NCBI GenBank assembly: GCA_028456385.1
Contig: JALNQF010000203.1
Location: forward strand, 1-64,000
Source: Ophiosphaerella korrae
Taxonomy: Eukaryota > Ascomycota > Dothideomycetes > Pleosporales > Phaeosphaeriaceae
DNA: 64,000 bases
Direction: 5' to 3'
Part shown: piece by piece, positions 12,835-24,010 of the stretch
Position numbering within the stretch: position 1 is the stretch's first letter
Layout of the letters: each line of letters opens with the position of its first letter
Notes under the pieces: generated by a model
What the model was told of the DNA's origin: nothing
The model's input: only the letters and a program-made list of their open reading frames with translations
Databases searched by the model: none
Position numbers and translations under genes: made by a program

Positions 12835-15800
12835 CTATCTCTTCTTCTAGGTAGGTCCTTGTTTATCTATCCTAGAGCTAAGGTTATTAACTTACTTTTT
12901 TTGTTAATTTCTAGTTCTTTATTACTCCCTATAGTTGCCTCTTCTATACGTCGTTAATATCTTCTTACTAATTGCGTGTTACGCAATAGTATCGAAATGT
13001 TTCCTTATTCTTATTATACCTCTTCTAAGTTAAATCCTAAGTACTCTCCTTATATAGTTTCTACAAACAATAGTAGAGCTTATAAGGCGTATATCTATAT
13101 AAACGTTTATAGTTCCTATAACGTATTTAGTATCTCTCTTATAGAGTGTATATTTATTATACTTATTCTTGTATCTAGGCTTAATAATAATAGGGAGAGC
13201 TGTTAACTAAGCTTAAGAGAAATTACTATCTTAAATTGTAGAGGCTAAAGCTAAGCGTAAGTAGATCTAGGAGCTTGTGTAGAGTAAGCTAGTAGAGAAT
13301 TAAGCTTGTCTCTCTTGTCTTTGTAAGATAAAGGCGCTAAATAATAAGAAATTAGTAGTGTAGTTAGCAGCTCTAGAAGCTAAGCTAGACTTAGATAAGG
13401 TATTTAGTGTTGCTATAGTAGGTCCTATATTAGGCGCTCCTATTACCTCTCTATCTAGTAATAGTAATATTAGTTTTCTTAGTTTGCTACTAAGCGTTCT
13501 AGAGAGTTTTAACTTTAGAAGTCCTCTAGTTTCTTAAAGTAGTTAAGATTATCCTCTAGTTCCTATATTTTTTCTTATAGTTATCCTTTTTTATCTATAC
13601 CTATCTATTTTACTAGATAGTAGTTCCTACTATTATAGAACTAATATACTAGGATTTCTTTAACTTCCTATTCTTCTTATTCTCTATACGTATCTACTTT
13701 GTATACTAGTAGTTCTACGTTTTATAGTACTATCTTAAGTAGTACTATATAGAAGGTTAGGTATATCCTTATCTTGTTTAGTAGCTTTAGTTTAAATATA
13801 ACTAGTGTAACTTCTTTCTTAATTTTATATAGTCTTATCTTAATATAGTCTAATTTTAAGCTTAGTCTTTTACTCTTAATGTTTTTCTATACTAACTATA
13901 CTTTTTCTCTCTTTCTAAATTAGGGTCCCTCTTTATATTTCTTGTTATAGTACTTTACTATTTAATTATATAGGAATTCTATATCCTATCTTAATTACTT
14001 GTATATATCTTTAAGTCTATTAGTAAAGTTTTCTCTTCTTAGAGACTAAGATATCTCTAGTCTTAGTATTCTATATATACTAGGGTTAAATCTATAGTTT
14101 ATAAAGAAAGGTAATACTCCTATTATCTTATTCTTTGCGCTGTTGTATACTAACTATACTATAGGTAGTAACTATACCTAGTTATTCTAGTTATAATTAA
14201 GGTAGTATCTTAAGTATTATTCTACTATCTAATTTATACGTTCTAATTATCTATCTATCTATAGGTAGTATGCTATTAATATTATATATTTAATTCCTAA
14301 TTGTACTATTATTGTTCCCTATAGTTTTAATATAAATCTTACGTCTCTATCTATTATAATCTTGTCTAGTAGTCTGTGTTAGCTAATTATAGTTCCTAGA
14401 ACCTAGTATACTATAACTTCTATTCTACTTTTCTCTTTATATAGTCTAAAATATAAGTACTTTATAAGTTTATCTACTATTATTAGGATTCTATTATACT
14501 TAACTCCTAATATTAGGTCTTTTAACTTAGGTAGTTTTGTAATAAAATCTATTGTAATAACTCCTTATAGTTATTCTAGTACTTCTACTAGTTATAACTT
14601 TCTATATAGTATATACTTACTATACTTATTCTTTTAGTATTCTATACAATCTTGTAGTACTTCTATTACTAGTTGTCTTACTCTTAGGATATAGTAATCT
14701 CTTAGTAGTCTATCTAGTATTTTGTTAATTCCTTAATATCTATATACTAGTAGTTTATAGAACTATTGTATAAATTCTCTTTATATTCTTCTTAGAATGT
14801 ACGTTCTTCTATAGGCTTTTACGAGACTTTCCTTAATCTTAAGTTTTTTTATCTCTTTAGGGGCTTTTCTTGTTTCTTCCTAAATCTATTTGTCTAGCTT
14901 GCTACTCTTTCTTTTAAGTATTGCGGCTATTTTAGTTGTATTTAAGACTAAATATCCTTCTTTGTTTTTAACTAGAACTATACTAGTAGCGCTTACTTCT
15001 TTCTATAAGTCTAGTCTTCTACTAAGGGCGTCTATAAATTAGTTATCTTTCCCTTTTATATATATAATTTCTATATTAAATATTAATAGGAATTCCTACT
15101 ATCTTGTATATTATTGTATTAGTTCTTTATTTAGTATAAATCCTATAAGATTCCTATAGTCTATATAGACCTTTGTTTAGTATTTTACTCCTTGTAGGTA
15201 TACTCTCTATTATTTAAATACTTTATAAATTACTAGCATCTCTTTATTATAAATTAGATAGTTAAGCTCTACTAGCTTTATTTTCTTAGAGTAGTATTTA
15301 ACTAAATATTCTTTCTTAGTCTTTAGGTTTTCTTATATTAGTGCTATTCTATAGACTAAATTAGATGCGTCTGTTTTTACTATTACTAGTAGGTCTAAGT
15401 TATATATTCTAATAACTAGGTTTTCTATAAACTTCTTCTTAATCTTCTTAAATACTTTATCGCATTTTTTTATCTATTTAAATAGTATGTCCTTCTTTAT
15501 AAGCCTTGTTATTAGTTCTATATCTTCTAACTATCCTACTATTAACTTTTTGCAAAAGTTAGCTAGGCTATAAAATTATTGTACTTCCTTTAGGTTCTTT
15601 AGTATTAGCTATTCGTTAATTAATCTAATTTTTTCTAGATTAATCTTGATTTTTCCTAGTTTAATAATAAATCTAAGGAAGTCTATTTCCTTTGTATAGA
15701 ATTTACATTTTCTTATTTTAAGGAATAGTTTACTTTCTACTAGTTTTTCTAGTACTTTGTATATATACTATACGTGTTCTTCTTCTACTTCTAAGAATAT

Positions 15801-18800
15801 AAAGATATTATCTAGGTATACAAATATAAATATATCTAAGTACTCTCTTAGTACTATATTTATTCTTTCCTAGAAGGCTGCTAGTGCGTTTGTTAAGCTA
15901 AAGGGTATAACTAGGTATTTATATAGTTTATATTGTATTCTAAATACTATTTTCTATTTATTGCCTTTTTTAATTCTAATCTAGTAGTAGGCGTTCTAGA
16001 TATCTAGTTTTGTAAAGATTCTTGCTTTCTATAGTCTATCTTATATTACGTCTATTTATAGTAAGAGATATTAGTTCTTATTTATAATTACGTTAGTTTT
16101 TCTAAAGTCTACGTAAGGTCTTTTATTACTTATTCTCTTTTTGTCTATAAATATAAGTCTATATACTACTAAGGATTTAGATTCTTATATCTATTTTTTC
16201 TTTAGTGCGTTTTTAATAAACGTTTGTTTAATCTTAGATTCTTCTTCTATTTTTCTGTAAACTAGGCTCTATCTTACGTCTTTATCTTCCTTTAGATCTA
16301 TTACTAAATCTTATAGTTAATATTCTAGAAGGTAATCTTTAGGTTCTATAAGCTATTTTTCTTATTTCTTATATTCTTCTAGGAATTCTCCTTTGTGTAT
16401 AGCTATATTAGCTTTTAATATTTCTTTCTTAGAGTAGCTAATTTTCCCTATTCTCTAATTAATTCTTAGGTTAGTTATTTATAACTATAGTATTCCTAGT
16501 ATTATATCTTGTTTGTTATTAATTGTTGTTATGTCTATAACTATATTCTTAATTGTTATTCTTTCTAGTTCTAGCGTAGAGGGTATTGTCTCGAACTTTA
16601 TAGGTTCCTAGAATAGTTTTCCTTTAATTATACTTAGTTGTTAAGGGTACTTCTTTGTAGTATAGGTTATTCCTTAGTTTTCTACAAACTTCTTTAATAT
16701 AAAGTTCTTTATAGCTCTACTATTAATTATTAATTGTACTTTCCTTTCTTAATAAGTACCTATTTTCGTAATGTGTAGGCCTCTTATACCTTCTAGCCTT
16801 TCTTAATTTAGTATTTTTGTAAATTATCTATCTTTCTAGAGCTATAGCCCTATTTTAAGTTTATATTCTTTATATTTTAGATATTTATTATACTTGCATT
16901 TATACTATAGTCTTCCTTAGACGCATTTCCTAGGTAGTTTTAGTCTAGGCCTTATTACTACGTAACCTTCTTTAGGTATTATTTCCTATCCTTAGATGTC
17001 TTCTACTAGAATTACTTTTATATAGTTGTAGCCTCTTCTTCTTATAAGCTATACTTTATTATTTACTTTAGGGTTTCTATATATTATGTAATTCTTCTCT
17101 AGGTATAATATCTATAATACTTCGAAATATACTAGGTGCTTAGGATCTATTATTTTGTTATTCCCTTCCTAGTAACTATCTATTCTAGGTCTTGTGTCTA
17201 TTAGGACGTAGTATACTATTAGTACTTGTAGTGTATAGGCTTTGTTAATCTATTGCGTTTTTCTTACAAGGAACTACTATTCCTTTTATATAGGTATTCT
17301 TCCTACTATAACTATATATTACTTTATCTATTCTTAAAATAGTATAAACTTTATTTCTTTAGGATTGCGTTCTTTCTAGTCTTTATACGCTTCCTCTATA
17401 CTTATAACTAGTAAGTATTTTTAAATAAATTTCTATTCTTTGTTTTGTTCCTCTATATCTATTATTGTATAGCTATTATAACTATATATATCTAGCTAGG
17501 TATACTCTATACCTTTTATACTAGCCTATCTTTTACTTTCTTATAGTTCTTTAGAAGAAGCTATAGTAGTCTCTTTATCTAGTGCTTATCTTTTAGCCTA
17601 GATTAATAGGGTCTAGGGCTCTTCTCTTTCTAAGTCTTCTATTAGTAGGTCTATTATATGCGCTATTTCTTCTAGCTATACTTTTGTTCTTTCTTTTGTT
17701 GCTACTACTCTATTCTTTTATAGGAACTATCTTACTCTCTATTTACTAGAAAGATATATATAGTAGTTGTCTTTATAATAAAAAGTCTAATAGAGTATTA
17801 CGTATTATATTTCTTTGCTCCTAGCTACTTTTTTTTAAGGTTTAGCCTATACTTATAGTATTTCTTTCTTTTTCTCTATTATCTTTAACTAAGTTTCCTT
17901 ATCTTTTTTATAGTCTTTACTTTTATATTCCTTTATATAGTGTCCTAGTTTCCTATATTTATAATATACTATATCCTTTTTCTTCTTTAATTAGTAGTCT
18001 TTTGCGTAGTAGCCTTTCTTACTATAGTTAAAACACGTAAAGTCTTTATTCTTCTTTCTCCTTCTATCCTTGTTTACGTTAAAGATTATAGGATCTCTAG
18101 CGTCCTAATTTCTAGTTTAGCTGCTATACTTATTCTTTTTCTATTCTTAAAGGTTGTTGTCGATTTAGATTACCTATTATTTTAGGGCTTCTAGTGTCCT
18201 AGGTTTCTCTATATATATTATTTCGTATTAAATTTTTACGTTTAGTCCTTGTTTAAATTGTAATATAAGGGCTAATTCGTTCTATTCTATATTTTAGCTT
18301 AGTTATTTAAATTATAATATATATTCTAGGACACTCTTGTTTTGTGTAATCTTTTCGAGTTTCTCTTTAGCTTGTTAGGTAATATCTATATCCCTAAATA
18401 CTACTCTTATTTGTTTAGTAAAGTATTTATAGCTTCTAAAAATAGCTCTAGTTTTATCTTTTTAGGTTATTAGAGAATACGTTGTATAGTCTATCTAGTA
18501 GGGTTCGTACTATCTTATTGCGTCTTCTTCGAGGTGTAGTCTAATATATATTACCTTCTTTTCTTCTATGTTAAAGTGTAGTACTTGTATATCTATCTAG
18601 AGTTGTGCTAACGCTATAAAGGGTCTTAATTTCTCCTTTATTTTGTTAAACTTCTTAAGAACAGGTATCTTAGGTAGTTTCTTTGTTGCACTTATTTCTA
18701 GTTGTTAGGTAATTAGCTCTATCTAGTTCTAGCCTTTAATAATAGCTTTAATTTATACTTTGTTCTATTTTAAGTAATCTTGTAGTTCTTTATTCTACGT

Positions 18801-18999
18801 TTCTAATACTTTAATTACTATCTTTATATCTTCTTTATTATTAATTAGTTTATTTATACAATCCTTAATTATTTCCTATATAGTACTATCTAACTTATAA
18901 CTACTCCTAGGGGCTTTACTTATTAAACTTTCTACTATCGTGTTAGCTAGACTATGCGCTACTTACGCTTTGCTTCTCGCAATAACTAAATTAGTAAGG

Positions 19000-19428
19000 T
19001 GTTACTAGCTTACTAGGGTCGACTTCCTAATAGCCTTCTAGTATTAGTAGATTACGAGGTAATAGCAAGGGTTTGTATAGGTAATCTGCAATAACTATAA
19101 ATAATAGAAGATATCTTGCGACTGTCTTGTACTAGCGTTCTATAGTTAGGGGATTGAATTGCTAATACTATCTTAATAATACGCGTCGCTACTAACTATA
19201 TACTTGTCCTAATCTGTTAATCTGTTACTGCTAAGAATAATAGATTGCGGATTACCTTAATCTGTAATCTATTAACGCTAAGAGTCTATAGATTATAGAT
19301 TACCCTAGGTGTCCTAATTATATGTAGTTTCCTAATCGAGTTCGTATTCTTTGTGTTTGTAAGAACTCGATCCTCTAGTTGTAGGGCTGATTGGTTCTAT
19401 CTGTATTTCTCTTGTTACTGTTGTAATA
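19000..19428 (-). repeat. LTR E, 5' LTR of element II (429 bp)
   Basis: It begins TGTTACTAGCTTACTAGGG and ends GTTGTAATA. It pairs with LTR D across a 6165-bp internal region, and TAACT follows it. Confidence 0.88.
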
Positions 19429-20028
19429 TAACTACTACCTAGTTAGTTTTATCTAACTTGTAACTACTTAGAGGTGCTTTGCCTCTTTTTTTAGTTAAAC
19501 TTTCTACTATTGTATTAGCTAGACTATACGCTACTTACGCTTCGCTTCTCCTAATATCTAAATTAGCAAGGTGTAATAGGCTACCTACGTTAACTACTAG
19601 TAGCTATTAGGGTATTAGTAGATTAAGAGTTAATAGTAAAGTTTATATAAGTAATCTATAATAACTAATATTAATAGAAGATATTTTGTAATTATCTTGT
19701 ATTAGCGTTCTATAGTTAAAGGATTAAATTACTAATACTATCCTAATAATACGCATCGCTATTAACTATATAGTAATAATATCTTAGCAGCTTTGTTACT
19801 TTGTATTTGCTAAGATTATAAATTTACAAATTTATTATATAATAGCTTTGCAACTTTGTGTTTACTAAGGTTGCGAATTTACGAATTTGTTACGTATCTA
19901 TGTTGTAGTTAGCTTCTTAGTCGAACTTATTATCCTATAGGTTGTTACTTTACTTATCCTATGCTTTGTTAGCAGCTAAGCGTAGACTAATTAGTTCTAT
20001 CTCGGTTTCCCTTGTTACTGCTATAATA
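19429..20028 (-). mobile_element. Element III 5' end: gag start and 5' LTR (457 bp)
   Basis: Bases 19434-19571 continue the gag region of element III after the element II insertion and end TAAATTAGCAAGG, the same internal/LTR junction as in elements I and II. The 5' LTR spans 19572-20028, beginning TGTAATAGGC and ending GCTATAATA. It is the inverted partner of the 457-bp LTR at 1642-2098. It marks the right edge of the gypsy block. Confidence 0.8.
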
Positions 20029-20087
20029 TTAATTAGTACTTCTAGTAAACGTAAATCCCTAATCTTAGCTAATATAAAATAACTTAG
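20029..20087. other. Short spacer between gypsy block and inverted-repeat element
   Basis: About 59 AT-rich bases without a recognisable feature, ending TAACTTAG just before the left inverted repeat. Confidence 0.6.
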
Positions 20088-20298
20088 TAAGTAATTTACT
20101 ATTAATCTAGGGCTGTACACATTAGAAGATAAGTAAACCTAACTTAGGATTAGGAGTAGTACTAGGACTTAGCTAGCTCGTTTAGTTAGCTAGCACGTGT
20201 TAGTCTTACAACTTAGCATCTGCTTGCCTAACCTATACCTCTTGTTAACTAACTTAATTCTCTAAAAACACCTATAGAATTCGCCACCTTACAAGGTC
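20088..20298 (+). repeat. Left arm of 211-bp inverted repeat
   Basis: It matches the reverse complement of 23286-23496 base for base except at three positions, where this arm has T, A and T and the other arm has C, G and C. Weaker similarity continues inward for about 25 bases. A hAT-like word, TAGGGCTGTACAC, lies 20 bases in from the edge. Confidence 0.9.
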
Positions 20299-20700
20299 AG
20301 GGTAGGAGCGGATCGGCCATCCTCTCTGCTAGCATTTCTAAGCAAGCCGCGGTACTTTGACTATGCCATTCTTGTGTTACGTCTGGCCTTTCGCTTTACA
20401 GACAATTCACTTGCCACCATCTCTTCCTAGGCGTTACTCTGCCCGGTTGATTTCCATGGCCTCTAACTGCCATGCTGCAAGAGCTTCGCAAGATGATAAA
20501 ATAAATGGATGTCGAGGACCCAAGACCACTGCCTGCAGCTGGTACGGAAGTCAAATCGCACCGCAGAGAGCCGCACGAAATTGGTAAGATTCTTGGTTCT
20601 TAACCCGAGTGTTTTCCCTAGAACAGGTGCCTGTTGGGCTAAACGTCATCAGAAAGATGATAAAGCTGGATTATCTCCATGATTATGGCATTCTATTCTT
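20299..20700. other. Left interior spacer of the inverted-repeat element
   Basis: About 400 bases between the left arm and the CorA-like stop codon. I see no gene. A 76-codon open frame at 20357-20587 has no recognisable content. Confidence 0.5.
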
Positions 20701-22386
20701 TTATATTTTAAATTCTCGCACTGCTCTCCTGCCATATCCCCTGGCTCGATCAAAATTGACAACGAAAATGTAAAGGAATACAAACCCTACAGCGATACAA
20801 GTAGAACTTATCCAAAACTTTTCCCAGTTCGTCCCTCCATACCTATATTCTGTCTGCATACCAAGAATCGCAGCAAGGCTATTGAAAGGGAGCGCGATCG
20901 CCGCAAGAACAGTCAGAAACCCAAGCCCTTGATTCTGTGTGTTGGACGTCTTTCCTTCAATAACAGACATGACCGAAGTAATAAGCTCAGCCATTTGAGT
21001 GATCCGACCATCAGTAGCGCGTACTAAATCCCCTACTTGTGCAAAATCGGCCTCCATAGCGTCATGTATCGAGTCTTGAATAGTTGGCGCCCAGTGGTTC
21101 GGGAACTGAAGGTGAAGCTGTTCCCCAGCGAGTGCTTTGTATTTCCGGTTCCGCCGTCTCATAATGAAGAGCGTTCTCAGAATCTGTTCGAGAGCGTCTA
21201 GAGTAGGGATTTTGTTGTTTTTCTCGAGCCGCCATTCTATCGCGTTCAAATCTCGCTCCATGTATGCATTTACGGCAATCCATTCGGATGTCACAATGCG
21301 ATACACATCCTGCAATATGGCGACCGGCGAAGGCATCTCTTGTCGTAGCTGTTCGTTTACGCCGAAGTAGTGAAGAAGTGATGTGGCATAGGTGTCTCGG
21401 GAATCGGTGCCCTGTGCAAAGTCATGATACATCGAGCGAACTTTCGAGAACGTTCGATATCTGGAGTTCAGTCTGGTCAGGGATTTTTGAGTTGACTCAA
21501 ATGGTCGATCAAGGAGAACGACACCTGATATCCGGTCTCAGTTATCCGTACAACTAGCATGAAACATCGAAAACTCACCCTTGAGCCAATCACCCGGACT
21601 CTGAGAATTACCTTCATTGAACCATGCCGCCACGGAGTGCCGGGTCATCGCTACGGGCCACACTGTGCGATCTTCTAACTGCATGGGGTTGTGCCCGCCA
21701 GCGATCCTTTCTACATTGGTATGATCCGACTCGACGGGTAATCGATCTTCTAAGGTCGCCAATTTAGACTGACTGCCATCCGGAGGACAATATTCCCGAG
21801 GCCCGATGAACCGAACGAGTGCATAATCTTTTAGGTGTTCCACGGATCGCAAGGGTGGAAGGTGATAACGAATATCACCCAAACGAAAAAACGGAGAAGG
21901 CTCCAAGTTTTGACCTCCAGCCCCTCTCGGCTCACGTTTCATCGTTGATGGATTTGAATGGCTTACATTGACCATATCTAGGTAGTCCGCAAAGAACTCG
22001 GGATTTATACCAAGATAGCCTCCAAGCAGTTTCGCTACTTGCGGTGAAAGGTCTTGGATAATGTAAAGTTGCCGCTCGCTACACTTGTTTAGACATATTT
22101 CCAAAGCCCCGTCGTCCAGGTCCTCCTCTAAAGGTACATCATCGTTCCGAAATGTGACAAGATACACCTTCGCCTTAATTTTAGAACGCCAGGAAAGGAA
22201 GTTGTACAATGGGCCGAGGTGATGGAAGTGTGGTGTCAAATCCCCGACATAAGCCTGGTAATTCTGGGACAGGACTTGGGCTCTGGCCGGAAATGTCTGC
22301 GATGGAACGTTGGGCAAATTTTCCGAGCACAGATTGCAGCTGTGACCTTGAGAATTCGCGACAGGGGCCGAAGCAGAAGTAGTCAT
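20701..22386 (-). CDS. CorA-like divalent-cation transporter domain protein (543 aa, two exons)
   Basis: Exons 22386-21579 and 21524-20701 are joined across a 54-nt intron (donor GTGAGT, acceptor ATATCAG); 808+824 nt give 543 codons plus stop. The junction reads GDWLKG-VVLLDRPFES without a break. The N-terminal 300 residues are soluble and variable. The C-terminal part has a long helical region (from about residue 350) and two membrane helices, at about 470-492 (GLGFLTVLAAIALPF) and 507-528 (FWISSTCIAVGFVFLYIFVV), the CorA layout. The GMN signature at the end of the first helix is GMQ, so Mg2+ transport cannot be assumed; fungal CorA-like proteins often lack GMN. The gene is the only one inside the inverted-repeat element, has normal codon use, and shows no RIP stops although RIP-degraded DNA lies on both sides. 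Confidence 0.85.
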
Positions 22387-23285
22387 TTTGCGTGGGTCGT
22401 CGATGAGTAGGGCCTGTAATACCAGACTGCTTTATATTCCTGATTATTCAAGCTGTTTGCTTTTTAGAGGCAGTGCATAACTTGGCGCAGATTGGTGGAA
22501 AGCTGCATATATACCTTGGCCTCGTATGCAACCAGCATGTATGCATGGCCAACGCGGGTGCGTGATGTACTACCCATATCTGGCGCTTTTCGTCTTAAAT
22601 CGTGGAATGAATACCCGCTAGTTTACCAGTTCACCTGTCAATCAGTAACAAAAGAAAGTTGTTACAGCAATTACCTCGGCTGCTATGACTATCAACTGCT
22701 TCTTATTAGGCGCGTTAAGCAGTGAGAAACTTTCGTGGGCCGTTTGTATTGCTTTTGCCTCGCTTTGAGAAATTATAGATTCACCGCTACAACGTCACGT
22801 ACAGTTGCTTCTTTCTATTGCTCTCTCTACCCTTAACCCTCTAGAGTAAATGCTCACGATGGGCTGTTATCTGATCTTAACAAATGCCTCTAAATATCTT
22901 AGTAGCTAGGGTTAGACAATCTTAGCGTGAATAGCAAGAGTACCGTGAATGATAATTTCTTTTCCATGTCTTTACTCACTCTTGTTAAGGTGAAGTAGCT
23001 CTGAAACTGATGTTACAGAAAATCCAGAATGTGTCAGTAATGGAATGCTTCCGCATGCATCTGGAGAAATGCGGGGTAATCTAGCCCCTGCTGCCTAAAT
23101 GTGTCGGTGCTATAATTGTTCTGATTATTTCTGCCTCAGTGCAACAGGCGAATCAAGTTACGCGCCAAAGTGAAGCAAATAGTTGCATGTAGATCAATTA
23201 GCAGCATTTAGAAGCAACGGATTGACGCATAAATACTTCAGCTCGCCACTACAAGTAGGAAGGACGGCCGACCCGCACTGGCACG
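22387..23285. other. Upstream region of the CorA-like gene inside the element
   Basis: About 900 bases of moderate AT content holding the presumed CorA-like promoter. No second gene or transposase motif was seen on either strand; the 77-codon frame at 22492-22725 has no recognisable features. Confidence 0.5.
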
Positions 23286-23496
23286 GACCTTGTGAGGTGG
23301 CGAATTCTATAGGTGTTTTCAGAGAATTAAGTTAGTTAACGAGAGGTATAGGTTAGGCAAGCAGATGCTAAGTTGTAAGACTAACACGTGCTAGCTAACT
23401 AAACGAGCTAGCTAAGTCCTAGTACTACTCCTAATCCTAAGTTAGGTTTACTTATCTTCTAATGTGTACAGCCCTAGATTAATAGTAAATTACTTA
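23286..23496 (-). repeat. Right arm of 211-bp inverted repeat
   Basis: Reverse complement of 20088-20298 with three transitions. It retains C/G at all three sites where the left arm has T/A. Confidence 0.9.
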
Positions 23497-23535
23497 TAAC
23501 AGCGCGTATAAGGTTAATATAAACTTCTTAGTATT

Positions 23536-23700
23536 TGTCACGCTGTAGGCCGCAGTAGGCCGTAGCTGCGCAAAGCGCAAGCAAGGGCGAGGGCCCTTGG
23601 GCAATATATATACTGTTCTACTCCTGTATTCAACGTTGTTGAATACTCGGTTACCTTTTTGGGTTTGTTTGGCGCAGTGGAGTAGAGCTGCTACATAACA
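23536..23700. repeat. Solo LTR (165 bp) with TSD GTATT
   Basis: It begins TGTCACGCTGTAGG and ends GCTGCTACATAACA (TG...CA), with GTATT directly before (23531-23535) and after (23701-23705). It is GC-rich compared with its flanks and little affected by RIP. A diverged relative lies at about 44240-44410. The length and the sequence with TGGAGTAGAGCT near one end suggest a small copia-type LTR; the superfamily is an inference. Confidence 0.78.
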
Positions 23701-24010
23701 GTATTAAAGAGAGGTTCTAAAGCTTAGATAAAGCTATTCTATAAAAATTCTAAGTAATAAAAGCTTAATATTAGCGCTATAGAGAGAAAAGTCTATTATA
23801 CTATAAAAGAAGTCTATATATAAATTAAGCTTAGAAGTAAAGATATAAATATAATTTTTAGAGAAAAAAAGTTTATAAATATTTAGAATTAGCTATAGTA
23901 GATTATTCTTATATAATTATAGCTATATTTAGTATGCGTATAGGTTTTGTAGTTGCTAAAAGTTAAAGTACCCCTCTTTTGTCTCGCTACACAAGGTGTC
24001 TCGCTACGCA
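23701..24010. repeat. AT-rich RIP-type relic of an unidentified repeat
   Basis: About 250 bases of strongly AT-rich, TpA-dominated sequence, then GC-normal sequence with a near-duplicate (GTCTCGCTACACAAG, GTCTCGCTACGCAGG). The composition matches the RIP block, so it is probably a degraded transposon piece, but no protein motif could be read. Confidence 0.45.

Larger units (their letters stand above)
12406..19428 (-). mobile_element. Full-length Ty3/gypsy element II (RIP-degraded), TSD TAACT
   Basis: A minus-strand LTR retrotransposon with 3' LTR 12406-12834, internal region 12835-18999 (6165 bp, the same length as in element I) and 5' LTR 19000-19428. TSD TAACT lies at 12401-12405 and 19429-19433. 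The polypurine tract AGAAGAAGAGATAG adjoins the 3' LTR. At 17994-18035 a zinc knuckle reads CFNYSKKGYYAKDY, a CCHC box with three ligands turned to Tyr. RT spans about 16450-15500, with YLDN at 15807-15818, followed by RNase H (about 15400-14700) and integrase (about 14600-13650). It keeps more CpG than element I. No open frame survives. Confidence 0.9.
20088..23496. mobile_element. Putative element with 211-bp inverted repeats carrying a CorA-like gene
   Basis: Two long inverted repeats (20088-20298 and 23286-23496) enclose 3.0 kb of normal-composition DNA whose only supported gene is the CorA-like gene at 20701-22386. The outermost bases are TAAGTAATTTAC and its complement. If the terminal TA is a target duplication, this would fit a TA-targeting (Tc1/mariner-like) element, but with self-complementary ends that cannot be told from the repeat itself. 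No transposase was seen inside. A non-autonomous element with a captured gene is one reading. Two inverted copies of an unknown repeat that happen to flank the gene is the other. Confidence 0.5.

Noticed and set aside
12976..13206. 76-codon plus-strand open frame inside element II
   Set aside because: It lies antisense in a RIP-degraded gypsy element; the equivalent stretch of element I (about 3470-3700) shows the same chance composition. Not a gene.
1..20028. CRISPR-like or satellite array suggested by regular repeats
   Set aside because: The repeats are LTRs and shared internal regions of gypsy elements, with TG...CA ends, polypurine tracts and target duplications.
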